A stretch of 64,000 nt of DNA. It comes from Neolewinella lacunae. Lineage in GTDB: Bacteria > Bacteroidota > Bacteroidia > Chitinophagales > Saprospiraceae. Below the pieces are notes generated by a model. The model was not told the DNA's origin, did not search any database, and saw nothing but the letters and a program-made list of their open reading frames with translations. A program made the translations under genes and the position numbers. The stretch covers positions 124,001-188,000 of the forward strand of contig NZ_JACSIT010000067.1 of the NCBI RefSeq assembly GCF_014349155.1. Reading direction: 5' to 3'. This document shows positions 34,225 through 42,839 of the stretch, piece by piece (position 1 is the stretch's first letter; every line of letters begins with the position of its first letter).

Positions 34225-36138
34225 TTACTGCTTCACCAGCTCAACAACCTGCCCTTCGCCGTTGCGGAGGTAGTAGATGCCACTGGGGAGGAGCGATACG
34301 TCGATCTGGCTGACGTTGCGGTAAACTTGCAGGCGTTGGCCCTGGGCATTGTACAGTGCGATGTCCTGTACTTTGTTCAGGAAAACTTCCTGCAGCGTGG
34401 GGTTCGGGTAAATGTTGAAGGCGTCGCCCTCTTCAATATCCGGAGCGGTGAGGTTGCTGACCGTCAGCTCGTCGAAGCCGTGGATGGCAAAGGTCAGCGA
34501 GTGGTTGAAGGGGAAAGGGTTAGAACCGCTGGGGTGCTGGCTGTTGACGAGCAGGCTCTTACCATCGGGCGTGGGCATTGCACCAGTGATTTCGGCACCG
34601 AGTGGCGTAGCGGTAATGCGGATGAGGTCTTCGGTGGTCGCGTCCTCAATTTCCAGGTCCAGCAGGAACAACTCACACATCCGGTGGCGAATGCCCATAC
34701 CAGCGCCAGCGGAGGTGTTTTCGAAGGGCATGCGACCGAAAGTCTCCCCGTTCAGGTCTTCACAAATCACCAAAAACTGGTGGTCATCGATGGTCATTAC
34801 GTTGAGGCCGTCGGGGTTGGAGAGGTGCTTGGAGGGGTAGTCGGCCTGGGTCGGGCTGACGGCGAAGAAGGGGCCACCCTCGATCTGTACGCTGATTTCC
34901 TCGGTGGTAGGGTCGTACTTGAGTACGCGGCCGTAGTAATCCCGGTAAGTGTCGTTAACGTCGGGCTCGGTAAGGCCCTGCTCCTCGGCGCGGGCCTGGT
35001 GGTGGGGGGCGTAAACGGCACCGGCGGCGCGGGCGGCACGCCAGTCGCTGCCGGGAGTATCGGCACCGGTTTCGGTCATGTAGATCATGCCGGTAGCGGG
35101 GTCAACGGTTACCCACTCAATGCGATCGAACATCGTTGCCCCTACGGCGATGGCCTGGGCGGAGAAGTCCAGCATATTGGCCTTGGTCTCGCTGATGGTG
35201 ATCCACTTCTGGCTGCCATCGTGCTTGAACACCTGTACCTCGCCCTTAGTAAAATCGCCGGGGGTATCGGCCACGAAGCGTACCCAGAAGGCGGGGGTGT
35301 CATCTACTCCGAGGTAGATGTATTTGTTATCGGGGGATACCGTGCCTCCTTCGAAGCCCTGGCGGCCGAAGTTGTACTGCTTGCGGATGGCCTTGGCCTG
35401 GCGGGGATCGATTTCTACCATCCAGTTGAAATTCTCGTATTTCCTGATGGTTTCGCCATCCATGAAGGGGAACTCGGGGGCATCAACCGTAAAGTCGGCC
35501 GTATCGCGAACGCCCTGGTTGGTGGTGCTTCCGATGCCATAAGGACCCGATCCATTGGGGTTGTTGTTAGAGAAACTGCCGTTGTTGATGGAGCTGTTGT
35601 CACCCCGGAACCACTCTTCTGCGGTCCAGATGCGGCCATCCACTACACTGGAAATGCCACCGCAGTTCATGCCGGTTTCACCGACGGTATTGGCGAAGTC
35701 AACATTGAAGAATTTGCCCTTGCGGCCGTCTTCCAGGGTCTGGTCCATGACGACGAGGTCGCCGGTGATTTCGTCGCGCTTTACGCGGAAGGTCGTCATG
35801 CCCCCACCGTCGCCGATGCGGTCGTCGCGGTAGATGCTTTCGTGGTTTACGGATACCCAGCCCAGACTGCCGCCGTCGGTGTCGGGGGTAAAGCCAATGA
35901 AGTCGTGCCATTCCTTGGCGTGGGTCTGGCCAGCTTCGTTGCCGTAGGTAGCGGTAGTCTGTACCATATCGGTACCGCCGATGAAGAGCACCTGCAGGCT
36001 CAGTGGGCTGCCGGGCATAACCACACGGCGGGGGGTGTAGTCGGCCGGAGCGTCAATTTCGAAGGGGAAGACCAGCTGGGCGGAAGCCTGGCTGGCCCCG
36101 AGCAGGATTAAAAGGGAAAGAATGTAGAGTGATCTCAT
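34225..36138 (-). CDS. PhoX-like (DUF839) phosphatase-family protein with T9SS type-A sorting domain
   Basis: A 637-residue secreted protein. Signal peptide ends near ASQASAQ. The DUF839/PhoX-like propeller follows with MNCGGISSVVDGRIWTAEEW, EGGTVSPDNKYIYLGVDD, IEWVTVDPATGMIYMTETGAD, and HLSNPDGLNVMTIDDHQFLVICED. A type-A C-terminal sorting domain closes it (NIYPNPTLQEVFLN...SGIYYLRNGEGQVVELVKQ). PhoX enzymes are Ca/Fe-dependent alkaline phosphatases. Whether this remote member is catalytic is uncertain. The start at MRSLYILS is chosen because it begins the signal peptide; a longer ORF adds nine residues. Confidence 0.85.
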   Translation of the reverse strand: MRSLYILSLLILLGASQASAQLVFPFEIDAPADYTPRRVVMPGSPLSLQVLFIGGTDMVQTTATYGNEAGQTHAKEWHDFIGFTPDTDGGSLGWVSVNHESIYRDDRIGDGGGMTTFRVKRDEITGDLVVMDQTLEDGRKGKFFNVDFANTVGETGMNCGGISSVVDGRIWTAEEWFRGDNSSINNGSFSNNNPNGSGPYGIGSTTNQGVRDTADFTVDAPEFPFMDGETIRKYENFNWMVEIDPRQAKAIRKQYNFGRQGFEGGTVSPDNKYIYLGVDDTPAFWVRFVADTPGDFTKGEVQVFKHDGSQKWITISETKANMLDFSAQAIAVGATMFDRIEWVTVDPATGMIYMTETGADTPGSDWRAARAAGAVYAPHHQARAEEQGLTEPDVNDTYRDYYGRVLKYDPTTEEISVQIEGGPFFAVSPTQADYPSKHLSNPDGLNVMTIDDHQFLVICEDLNGETFGRMPFENTSAGAGMGIRHRMCELFLLDLEIEDATTEDLIRITATPLGAEITGAMPTPDGKSLLVNSQHPSGSNPFPFNHSLTFAIHGFDELTVSNLTAPDIEEGDAFNIYPNPTLQEVFLNKVQDIALYNAQGQRLQVYRNVSQIDVSLLPSGIYYLRNGEGQVVELVKQ

Positions 36139-36518
36139 GATGAATTGGATGGTTTTGAACCACAAAAGTCCTGCCCCAACGTCAAGCCCAGATGCCCTGA
36201 AGTTTAGGAAAAGATGAAGACAAGAAATTGATTGTCAATTCTTTGTTAGTGGAGTGTTACGCAATTATTGCCAAAAATCTTCCGCAATTTTACTTCTAGT
36301 TTACCTGCAGCCCTTTACAGTGGCACCCGCATTAAATGGAAGTTAAGCGACGCCTCGTCAGGGGTGGTTCAGGGAGAACAAATCATGAAGGAAGGGTAAA
36401 TTTTTGGGCCTTTACCTCCACCGGGAGGCGGGTTTACCCACCTTGCGTTTACGCTGGTTTTCATGGTGGAAACGCCCGAAGAGCGCGGCGAGCAGTCCTG
36501 TTCCCATTCTGCATCTCG

Positions 36519-36637
36519 GGGCGCGAACGCAGGTGCAGAGGAGGTTGGGAGGAGCCGGGCAAGCGCCCCCCTACCCTTGCTCCTTGTCCAAACTCCCCCT
36601 TTCGGGGGGCCGGGGGGGAGCACCTGCGACCGCGCCC
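36519..36637. mobile_element. Composite of two inverted dispersed elements (copies h and i)
   Basis: Plus-strand copy 36519-36563 (N = A; second box GGAGCCGGGCAAG) faces minus-strand copy 36637-36571 (N = T; long form with the C/G hairpin; second box GGAGCAAGGGTAG). The outer 18-bp boxes form terminal inverted repeats 119 bp apart end to end, with almost nothing between the two copies. Confidence 0.65.
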
Positions 36638-36711
36638 GCTTCACCCTGAAACGATTCGGAAGGAAGGGAACTTTAGTCGGGCCGCCATTACTGTTTTTTG
36701 CCGCAGACAAC

Positions 36712-36719
36712 TACCTTTG
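36712..36719 (+). promoter_or_regulatory. -7 promoter box for the NYN-cold-shock gene
   Basis: Perfect TACCTTTG 44 bp upstream of the chosen ATG. It supports the start at 36764 over a Met at 36698 upstream of the promoter. Confidence 0.65.
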
Positions 36720-36763
36720 CGGCCCTGATAGAAAGGTACATTAGGATTTTAGCCATAGAAAGT

Positions 36764-37729
36764 ATGAATGATAGCTTAACGAAGATCGGCGTTTTTTACG
36801 ACGGTAATTATTTCCTCCACGTTTCCAACTACTACAACTACGACCACGCCCGCCGCGCCCGACTAAGCATCGCCGGTCTTCACCGGTTCATTGAAGCCCG
36901 CGTCGCCAACGCCGAAGGCCGTCCGGGCATGGCCAAGATCGTCGATAGCCACTATTTCCGCGGGCGTCTCTCCGCCCAGGAAGCCCAGCAGCGCGGCACC
37001 GTACTGTACTACGACCGGGTGTTTGATGACATCCTGATGAGCAGCGGCGTCACGACCCACTACAGCCCCATCCGCTCCAACCACGGTCGCCGGACGGAAA
37101 AGGGCATCGACGTGTGGTTTGCCCTCGAGGCCTACGAATCGGCCCTGCTGCGCAAGCTCGATGTCGTCGTCCTCATTGCCAGCGACAGCGACTACGTCCC
37201 CCTGGTCCGCAAACTCCAGGCCCTCGGCTGCCGCGTCGTCATCCTGGGCTGGGATTTTGAGTTTACCACCGACAACGGCTCGCAGATGATCACCCGCACC
37301 AGCCAGGACCTGCTCGAAGAGGCCAGCCACCCCATCCTGATGAACCACATCATCGATGACCCCCGCTCGGCCAGCGAACGCGACCTGGTGGATAACCTCT
37401 TCGTAGTCGGCAACTCCGATAAAAAGCGCCGCAAGTCCACCAGCGACCACTCCACTGAGCACGCCGAAGACGACGACGTGGAACTCGAGCAGCCCACCGA
37501 AGGCAACATCGGTGACCGCATGGAAGGCGAAATTTTCAGCCTCAAAAACGGCTACGGCTTCATCAAGTACCCGCCCAACAACCTCTTTTTCCACCACACG
37601 ACCCTGGAAAACGCCGATTTTAGCGAGCTTTACGTCAATGACCACGTCGCCTTCACGCTCGCCCACAGCGACCGGGGCCAGCTGATCGCCATCGACGTTA
37701 AGCTGCTCGAAGAGTTTGAGCAGGAGTAG
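36764..37729 (+). CDS. NYN-domain (PIN-like RNase) protein with C-terminal cold-shock domain
   Basis: A 321-residue protein. The NYN/LabA-type nuclease domain occupies about residues 1-180 with the acidic metal-site residues in GVFYDGNYF, EKGIDVWFALEAYE and VLIASDSDYVPLVRKLQALG. A charged linker (KKRRKSTSDHSTEHAEDDDVELEQ) precedes a cold-shock-like OB fold near 253-320 (GEIFSLKNGYGFIKYPPNNLFFHHTTLENADF). NYN domains cleave RNA and CSDs bind single-stranded nucleic acid, so an RNA-processing role is likely. Preceded by a -7 box. Confidence 0.88.
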   Translation: MNDSLTKIGVFYDGNYFLHVSNYYNYDHARRARLSIAGLHRFIEARVANAEGRPGMAKIVDSHYFRGRLSAQEAQQRGTVLYYDRVFDDILMSSGVTTHYSPIRSNHGRRTEKGIDVWFALEAYESALLRKLDVVVLIASDSDYVPLVRKLQALGCRVVILGWDFEFTTDNGSQMITRTSQDLLEEASHPILMNHIIDDPRSASERDLVDNLFVVGNSDKKRRKSTSDHSTEHAEDDDVELEQPTEGNIGDRMEGEIFSLKNGYGFIKYPPNNLFFHHTTLENADFSELYVNDHVAFTLAHSDRGQLIAIDVKLLEEFEQE

Positions 37730-37753
37730 TTTGGTCAGGGAAAAAACCCGCGT

Positions 37754-38392
37754 ATGACGGTATTCATTTCCCGCGCTGTGGCAGCAACGAGTCCTTTGCT
37801 GGCCTGGGCGGAGCAGCGCGGCGCTACCCTGCTGGCCCGTAGTTTGCTGCGCTTTGCGGCGCTGCCTTTTGCGGCTCCAGAGGCGGCCGACTGGTGGTTT
37901 TTCTACAGCTCGCGGGCGGTGCAGTTCAGCGCAGCAGCCCTGCCTACGCCCCGGCCCCGGCTGGCTGCCCTCGGCCCCGGTACCGCCGCCGCCCTGGTCG
38001 CACGGGGCCTGACGCCCGACTTTGTGGGCGAAGGAAACCCCGAAGCAGTGGCCAGCGCTTTTCAGGACCATTGCCGGGGGCAGCGGGTTTTCTTTCCCCG
38101 GGCCCGGCAGTCGCGCCAGACCGTCCAGCGGGCCATCCAGGACACCGCAACGGTACTCGATGCGGTCTGCTACGACAACGTGGCGGTGGCCCAGACGGAG
38201 CCGATTTTGGCCGACGTCTACATCTTTACCAGTCCGCTCAACGTGGCCGCCTACCTGGATCATCAGCCGCTGGCCCCGGGCGCAAGGGTGCTGGCGATTG
38301 GGCCGAGTACGGGGGCGGCGCTGGCGGAAAGAGGGGTCGAGTGTGAGCTTGCGGAGCAGCCAGGAGAAGAATGGGTAGTAGCGATGCTCTAA
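37754..38392 (+). CDS. hemD: Uroporphyrinogen-III synthase
   Basis: Cyclises hydroxymethylbilane in haem biosynthesis. The 212 residues fit the poorly conserved HemD pattern: MTVFISRAVA, DWWFFYSSRAVQFS, LAALGPGTAAALVARG, VFFPRARQSRQTVQRAI, the C-terminal YIFTSPLNVAAYL (classic F/TSp..v) and VLAIGPSTGAALAERG. It starts 25 bp after the NYN gene in the same direction. Other hem genes are not in the window. Confidence 0.88.
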   Translation: MTVFISRAVAATSPLLAWAEQRGATLLARSLLRFAALPFAAPEAADWWFFYSSRAVQFSAAALPTPRPRLAALGPGTAAALVARGLTPDFVGEGNPEAVASAFQDHCRGQRVFFPRARQSRQTVQRAIQDTATVLDAVCYDNVAVAQTEPILADVYIFTSPLNVAAYLDHQPLAPGARVLAIGPSTGAALAERGVECELAEQPGEEWVVAML

Positions 38393-38477
38393 GGGTTTCT
38401 TCTCGCGCTGAGTTAGGCTGAGTTGGAGAAAGGCGAAAATTCATGGTTCTTACCTAGAATGATTTTAGATTTACACG

Positions 38478-39155
38478 ATGAAAGTCTCTGAATTACCGCT
38501 CTTTTTCGATCAGCTACAAGAAGCCCGTCAGGTTTTGACTACCTCCTCAATCAGAGAAGCTATTCAGGGCGAGATTGATGAGTTCGCTGACGAACGAAAT
38601 GTTTATCTGGATGCAGATTCAGGTTGGCCGGAAGAATTGAAGCGTAATTTTTTGATCTTACTTCAGGATGTAGAGGGAATTGAAGTCTTGGAAAAATGGA
38701 GAGGGGAACTTTTGGCGGGTAAGCCTCGGGTAGCTCCAGGTACTCTTGACCTATTCATCCAGGAGTTCCTCCATCACTTTGATCGCTTCGGTACCGAAAA
38801 AATTGATGTGGTATGTCTCATGTATGATGAAATGCCACAAATGCACATTGATCTCTGGCAATTTGATACGGACGATCCGGAAACAGACTATGGTATTTAT
38901 CTTAAGGGCAAAGAGCTGACTAAGTATGGTGATATTGGCCCTCTTGATCTCCAGCCCTTCGGGTTTTTCGATTATTCGATCGAGGATGATTTTCCCGCTC
39001 TCAATTTTTTCGATGGCTATTTCAGTTATATGATGTGGTTGAGAGAGATGAATATTTTGCTGCAAATCACGGAGGCTATCGCTGCCGTTGTACCTAAAGA
39101 TGGGGTAACTCTAATCGTTGGCAAGTATAACGAGGGGTTAAGTCGGTTTAGATAA
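38478..39155 (+). CDS. Hypothetical protein, 225 residues
   Basis: Unrecognised soluble acidic protein, no signal peptide. It contains FIQEFLHHFDRFGTEKIDVVCLMYDEMPQMHIDLWQFDTDDPETDYGIYLKG and a helical C-terminus. Codon use is less GC-biased than neighbours, suggesting later acquisition or weak expression. It precedes the VWA gene by about 120 bp in the same direction. Confidence 0.65.
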   Translation: MKVSELPLFFDQLQEARQVLTTSSIREAIQGEIDEFADERNVYLDADSGWPEELKRNFLILLQDVEGIEVLEKWRGELLAGKPRVAPGTLDLFIQEFLHHFDRFGTEKIDVVCLMYDEMPQMHIDLWQFDTDDPETDYGIYLKGKELTKYGDIGPLDLQPFGFFDYSIEDDFPALNFFDGYFSYMMWLREMNILLQITEAIAAVVPKDGVTLIVGKYNEGLSRFR

Positions 39156-39276
39156 GTGGAGTCTGTCCTGCTTCGCTTTTAGATTCTCCCTTAACCTCCA
39201 TCTCCGGGGGAATACCCCACTCCTCAAAACCCAAAAGCCCCTCCAACCGTTCTCCCAACACAAGACCCAAGAACCT

Positions 39277-40374
39277 ATGATCGGCTGGCGCTTCCGACAC
39301 TATTTTCCCGGCGAAGGAGACGAAAGTGAATTCGACAAACTCCTGAAACTCTTCCAGGAATTGCTCACGCATACTTCCGGCAACGTCCAGGAAGCCCTCC
39401 AGTGGCTTACCCAGCTCGATAAGCAGTACGAACTGACCAGCGACGACTACTCCCTGGGCGACTTCATCCAGGAACTGATCGACAAAAACTTCATCAAACC
39501 CGGCGACGGCCCCGGTGCCCCACCCTACGTACCCACCGCCAAAATGGAGGGCGAACTCCGCCACAAGGCCCTCAAAGACATCTTCGGCGACATTAAAAAG
39601 TCGACCCGCGGCGACCACAGTACCCGCTACAGCGGCCGGGGCGACGAACGTACCAGCGAACGCCGCCCCTTCGAATTCGGCGACGCCCTCGATAAACTGG
39701 CCGTCTCGGAATCCTTGCGCAACGCCCAGATCAACCACGGCATCGACGAGTTTCGTCTTCAGCACGACGACCTCGAGGTGTACGAAACCCACTACCAGGC
39801 CCAGATGAGCACCGTGCTGATGATCGACATCAGCCACTCCATGATCCTCTACGGCGAAGACCGCATCACCCCCGCCAAAAAGGTGGCCATGGCCCTGAGC
39901 GAGTACATCACCACCCGCTTCCCGAAAGACACGCTCGACATCATCGTCTTCGGTAACGACGCCTGGCCCGTGCAGATCAAAGACCTGCCCTACCTCCAGG
40001 TCGGCCCCTACCACACCAACACCGTCGCTGGCCTCGAACTGGCCATGGACATCCTCCGCCGCCGCCGCAACCCCAACAAGCAGATCTTCATGATCACCGA
40101 CGGCAAGCCAACCTGCATCAAGCGCGGCAACCGCTACATCAAAAACAGCGCGGGGCTGGACCGCACCATCGTCAACCGCACCCTCAACCTCGCCGGGCGG
40201 CTGCGCAAGCTCTCCATCCCGGTAACGACCTTCATGATCGCGCGCGATCCCTGGTTGGTACAGTTCGTCCAGACCTTCACCGAAACCAACGGCGGTAAGG
40301 CCTACTACAGTGGTCTGCAGGGCCTGGGCGACTTCGTTTTCCGCGACTACAAGAACAACAAAAACAAGCGCTGA
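39277..40374 (+). CDS. VWA-domain protein (MoxR/CoxE-associated type)
   Basis: A 365-residue cytoplasmic protein. A variable N-terminal region is followed by a von Willebrand A domain from about residue 175 with the MIDAS motif DISHS (184-188), the Thr in TNTVAGLELAMDILR, and the Asp in MITDGKPTC. The family normally pairs with MoxR-type AAA chaperones that insert cofactors or remodel complexes; no such ATPase is in the window. The stop overlaps the ATG of a small secreted protein gene (TGATG). Confidence 0.85.
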   Translation: MIGWRFRHYFPGEGDESEFDKLLKLFQELLTHTSGNVQEALQWLTQLDKQYELTSDDYSLGDFIQELIDKNFIKPGDGPGAPPYVPTAKMEGELRHKALKDIFGDIKKSTRGDHSTRYSGRGDERTSERRPFEFGDALDKLAVSESLRNAQINHGIDEFRLQHDDLEVYETHYQAQMSTVLMIDISHSMILYGEDRITPAKKVAMALSEYITTRFPKDTLDIIVFGNDAWPVQIKDLPYLQVGPYHTNTVAGLELAMDILRRRRNPNKQIFMITDGKPTCIKRGNRYIKNSAGLDRTIVNRTLNLAGRLRKLSIPVTTFMIARDPWLVQFVQTFTETNGGKAYYSGLQGLGDFVFRDYKNNKNKR

Positions 40375-40745
40375 TGGCGGGGCTGCGCGTGGGCATACTG
40401 CTGTTGTTGTGCTGCACTGTTGCGGCTTTGCCGGGGCAGTTGCGGGTGCAGCCGGTGGCCGATCCAGTGCTTTCGAACGGCTTTATGTCTTTTTGGGGCG
40501 CGGCCGCAGGTGCCGGAATAAGTCTTAGGAGCCAGGCAAGTCTGAATACACCGCCGCTCCGCTTACTGAGTTTGGAAAGCACCGTCAGCCAGTCTGCGCC
40601 AGCGTTCGACTTTACCCGCACCGCTCCCCACCTCGCCTTTTTCTGCCGGCTGGAAATCAACGAAAAAGCTGGAGCCATCATTCCCGCTAAGTTTCGCCTC
40701 GGTGGCCATACGCACTGGCAAGACGCCCTCTGGCGGCGGGAGTGA
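40374..40745 (+). CDS. Small secreted hypothetical protein containing an in-frame dispersed element
   Basis: A 123-residue protein with a signal peptide (MAGLRVGILLLLCCTVAALPGQ). The C-terminal block PHLAFFCRLEINEKAGAIIPAKFRLGGHTHWQDALW matches a motif common in small Bacteroidota hypotheticals (FFCRLE...P.RFRLG...Y...LE), so the gene is probably real. Residues WGAAAGAGISLRSQASL in the middle are encoded by a dispersed element (40496-40540). Translationally coupled to the VWA gene. Function is unknown. Confidence 0.7.
   Translation: MAGLRVGILLLLCCTVAALPGQLRVQPVADPVLSNGFMSFWGAAAGAGISLRSQASLNTPPLRLLSLESTVSQSAPAFDFTRTAPHLAFFCRLEINEKAGAIIPAKFRLGGHTHWQDALWRRE
40496..40540 (+). repeat. Bipartite dispersed element, copy j, inside the small secreted gene
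   Basis: Box GGGCGCGGCCGCAGGTGC at 40496-40513 and second box GGAGCCAGGCAAG ending at 40540, in the same reading frame as the murB copy (GAAAGAG). Confidence 0.8.
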
Positions 40746-40765
40746 GTACTGGTCTGGTGAGCCCC

Positions 40766-40848
40766 GCAGTTCCGGTGACACCCCCGATGAGCCCCCGCAC
40801 TGACTAAGGTCAGGTGCGGGGTACACATCGGAGGAGCACCGGAACTGC
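40766..40848. repeat. 83-bp imperfect palindrome / long hairpin
   Basis: Outer arms GCAGTTCCGGTG (40766-40777) and CACCGGAACTGC (40837-40848) are perfect. Inner arms CCGATG/CATCGG and CCCGCACTGAC/GTCAGGTGCGGG continue the stem to a short loop. It lies 20 bp after the small secreted gene. It could terminate transcription, act as a REP-like element, or form a structured RNA. Confidence 0.75.
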
Positions 40849-40989
40849 TGAAGGTTTTGCGGGAAAGGGTTATGCTTCTGACACATGGATTGCTTCACAG
40901 CGGTTTTTCCTCCGAGACAACTTTTGCCGTACGAGGTGTAAATCGTACCCGGGGTCGGCAACCCTCGGAAAAAGGACCTTTGGTCTTGG

Positions 40990-41145
40990 GGTCGGGCTAA
41001 AGCCGCGACAATACCTTGGCGGTCCAAACACTCCCTGCAACTCTATATCCAACTCCAGGCAACTCCATGGGCACAAAGGTAGGTCGGGCTAAAGCCGCGA
41101 CAATACCTTGGCAAACTCCAAGCAACTCCATGCAACTCCATGAGC
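40990..41145. repeat. 31-bp direct repeat plus 'ACTCCATG' repeat cluster
   Basis: The unit beginning GGTCGGGCTAAAGCCGCGAC occurs at 40990 and 41082. Each is followed by short variants of CAACTCCATGCAACTCCATG. The second motif recurs at 63290-63545. Confidence 0.75.
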
Positions 41146-41153
41146 AAATAAAA

Positions 41154-41184
41154 GCGCCCCACTGTATGGGCTACAGCGGGGCGC
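41154..41184 (-). terminator. Hairpin terminator of the PepSY-like lipoprotein gene
   Basis: GCGCCCCACTGTA pairs with TACAGCGGGGCGC (one mismatch) around a 5-base loop. On the minus strand it is followed by TTTTATTTG. It is about 70 bp after the stop. Confidence 0.75.
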
Positions 41185-41251
41185 AAAAACGATAGATTCC
41201 AAAAAACACATTTACGAGGTAGTGAACAGTAGCGGGGAGATCGTCTGTTCG

Positions 41252-42721
41252 TTAGCTGCGGTCGGAGCAGAAGAGTACACCTGCGGCAGTGTAGATGAGG
41301 TCGTAGTCGTCATCATCGTTTACTTCCACCTCAAAGTAGTACTGTACCGACCCGTCGGGGAAGTTCAGGCGCTCGATATCATCGCGGTCAATGACGGCAC
41401 CGGGGAAGTCGTTGGCCAGGGCATTGATTACGGCGGCGGGTAGTTCGGAAAGGGAAATTTCCGTAGCGGTGAAGCGGAATTCCCAGTTCAGGCTGAAGTA
41501 GAGATCGATGTCGCGGCCAGGACCATCTTCCAGTTCCACCTTAAAGAAGTACTGGTCGTCGCAAAGGTCTTCGCGGTGGAAGTTGTCAATGCGGTACCCG
41601 GCATACTGGCTGCCGATGAAGGTGCGGATGCTGTCGGGCAAGCCTGTCGTGCCGCCATTGCCGCCGCCGTTGTCATCACCGCCACCGTTGCCGCCTCCGT
41701 TGTCATCGCCGCCACCGTTGCCGCCGCCATTGTCATCGCCGCCACCATTGCCGCTGCGATCATCGCAAAGCAGGGTGCCGTCGGCGGCGTAGATCAGGTC
41801 GCGGTCCCGGCTGCCAGCAGTTTCGATTTCAACGTAGTATTCGACTACCCCGCTGGGGTAATTCAGTCGCTCGGTCTTGCCCGGAATGATCTGGTAGTTC
41901 GGGAAATTTGCGGTGATGGCCGCGGTAACGGAAGCCGGTAGTGCGGAGGTGGAGATATCGGTACTGGAAAACTGGAATACCCAGGTCAGGCTGAAGTAGA
42001 GATTGATGTCGGGACCGGGGCCGTCCTCTAATTCCACTTTGTAGAAGTAACGGTCATTGCAAAGGTCGTCACGCTCAGCTTTATCAATGCGGTAGCCTGC
42101 GTACTGGCCGTTGATGAAGGCGCGAATGCTGTCGGGCAGGGTCACGACGCCGCTGGTATCGCCACCGCCGTTGCCACCGCCGCCGTTGCCACCACCGTTG
42201 CCACCGCCGTTGTCGTCGGGGAAGTTCCGTTCCCAGCAAATGATGGTGCCGTCGGGGGCTAAAACGAGATCGTCGTCTTCGCCGCTGCTGTCTACCAATT
42301 CCACTTTGTACTGGATGGTGCCGTCGGGGAATTCATAACGGTCAATTTTCCGGGTATCGATGGAGTAGGCGGAAAAGGCGCTATCGATGGTATTGCGCAC
42401 GGCTGCGGGAAGTTCCTCCAGGCGGAGGTCGGTAGAAGAGAACAGGTAGTCTCCGGAAAGGGAGAAGTAGAGGTCGATGTCGGGGCCGGGACCATCTTCC
42501 AGTTCGACCTTCAGGACACGGGTGTTGTCACAAAGGTCTTCGTCACCGCGGCGGCGGATCAGGTGATTGGGGAAGTTGGACTGGATGAAACTCGCAGCCG
42601 TGGGGGGCAGCGTCGAGGGATCGACGCTGGTTACCTCAAAGTCGTCATCGCTGAGCAGCTCACAGCCGGAGGAAAGGAGGATGCTGAAGAGCAGCATGGA
42701 CAAATAAAATAGCTTCTTCAT
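41252..42721 (-). CDS. Lipoprotein with three PepSY-like repeat modules and Gly/Asn linkers
   Basis: A 489-residue lipoprotein (lipobox LLSSGC) from the start MKKLFYLSML. Three ~140-residue modules each contain two PepSY-like (DUF2874-type) units: 'LPxSIRxFIxxQYAGYRIDxxxxxDLCxDxYFxKVELEDGPGxDIxLYFSL' and 'LPAAVxxAIxxxFPxxxIxxxERLNFPDGxVxYYVEVE'. Low-complexity linkers such as GGGNGGGDDNGGG join them. Paired cysteines in each module may be disulfide-bonded. The fold resembles putative protease-inhibitor-like domains; function is unknown. A longer ORF starting at 42805 only adds a non-signal extension. Confidence 0.82.
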   Translation of the reverse strand: MKKLFYLSMLLFSILLSSGCELLSDDDFEVTSVDPSTLPPTAASFIQSNFPNHLIRRRGDEDLCDNTRVLKVELEDGPGPDIDLYFSLSGDYLFSSTDLRLEELPAAVRNTIDSAFSAYSIDTRKIDRYEFPDGTIQYKVELVDSSGEDDDLVLAPDGTIICWERNFPDDNGGGNGGGNGGGGNGGGDTSGVVTLPDSIRAFINGQYAGYRIDKAERDDLCNDRYFYKVELEDGPGPDINLYFSLTWVFQFSSTDISTSALPASVTAAITANFPNYQIIPGKTERLNYPSGVVEYYVEIETAGSRDRDLIYAADGTLLCDDRSGNGGGDDNGGGNGGGDDNGGGNGGGDDNGGGNGGTTGLPDSIRTFIGSQYAGYRIDNFHREDLCDDQYFFKVELEDGPGRDIDLYFSLNWEFRFTATEISLSELPAAVINALANDFPGAVIDRDDIERLNFPDGSVQYYFEVEVNDDDDYDLIYTAAGVLFCSDRS

Positions 42722-42839
42722 GGTAATTCGCTTTGGTTGGTTTACGGTTAAAATTTGCTTGGGTCTGGGGATGCGTTTCCCCGGGCACCGCGTGGATGCC
42801 AGCAACAGACCTTATTTTTTTGGGTGAAAAGTCCCGCGT

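Larger units (their letters stand above)
36139..36763. other. Intergenic region of about 620 bp between divergent genes
   Basis: Contains the leader regions of both flanking genes, a facing pair of dispersed elements (36519-36637) and a -7 box at 36712-36719. A 130-codon ORF at 36336-36728 spans the repeats and is not credible as a gene. Confidence 0.6.
40746..41251. other. Repeat-rich intergenic region of about 500 bp
   Basis: No gene seen. It contains a large palindrome (40766-40848), a 31-bp direct repeat (40990-41020 and 41082-41112), 'ACTCCATGCA'-type repeats (41031-41145) and a terminator (41154-41184). Confidence 0.7.

Noticed and set aside
34327-36111. 594-codon plus-strand ORF opposite the PhoX-like gene
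   Set aside because: An antisense shadow produced by codon bias. The minus frame has a signal peptide and T9SS domain.
36336-36728. 130-codon ORF upstream of the NYN gene
   Set aside because: It runs through two facing dispersed elements and ends beyond the -7 promoter box.
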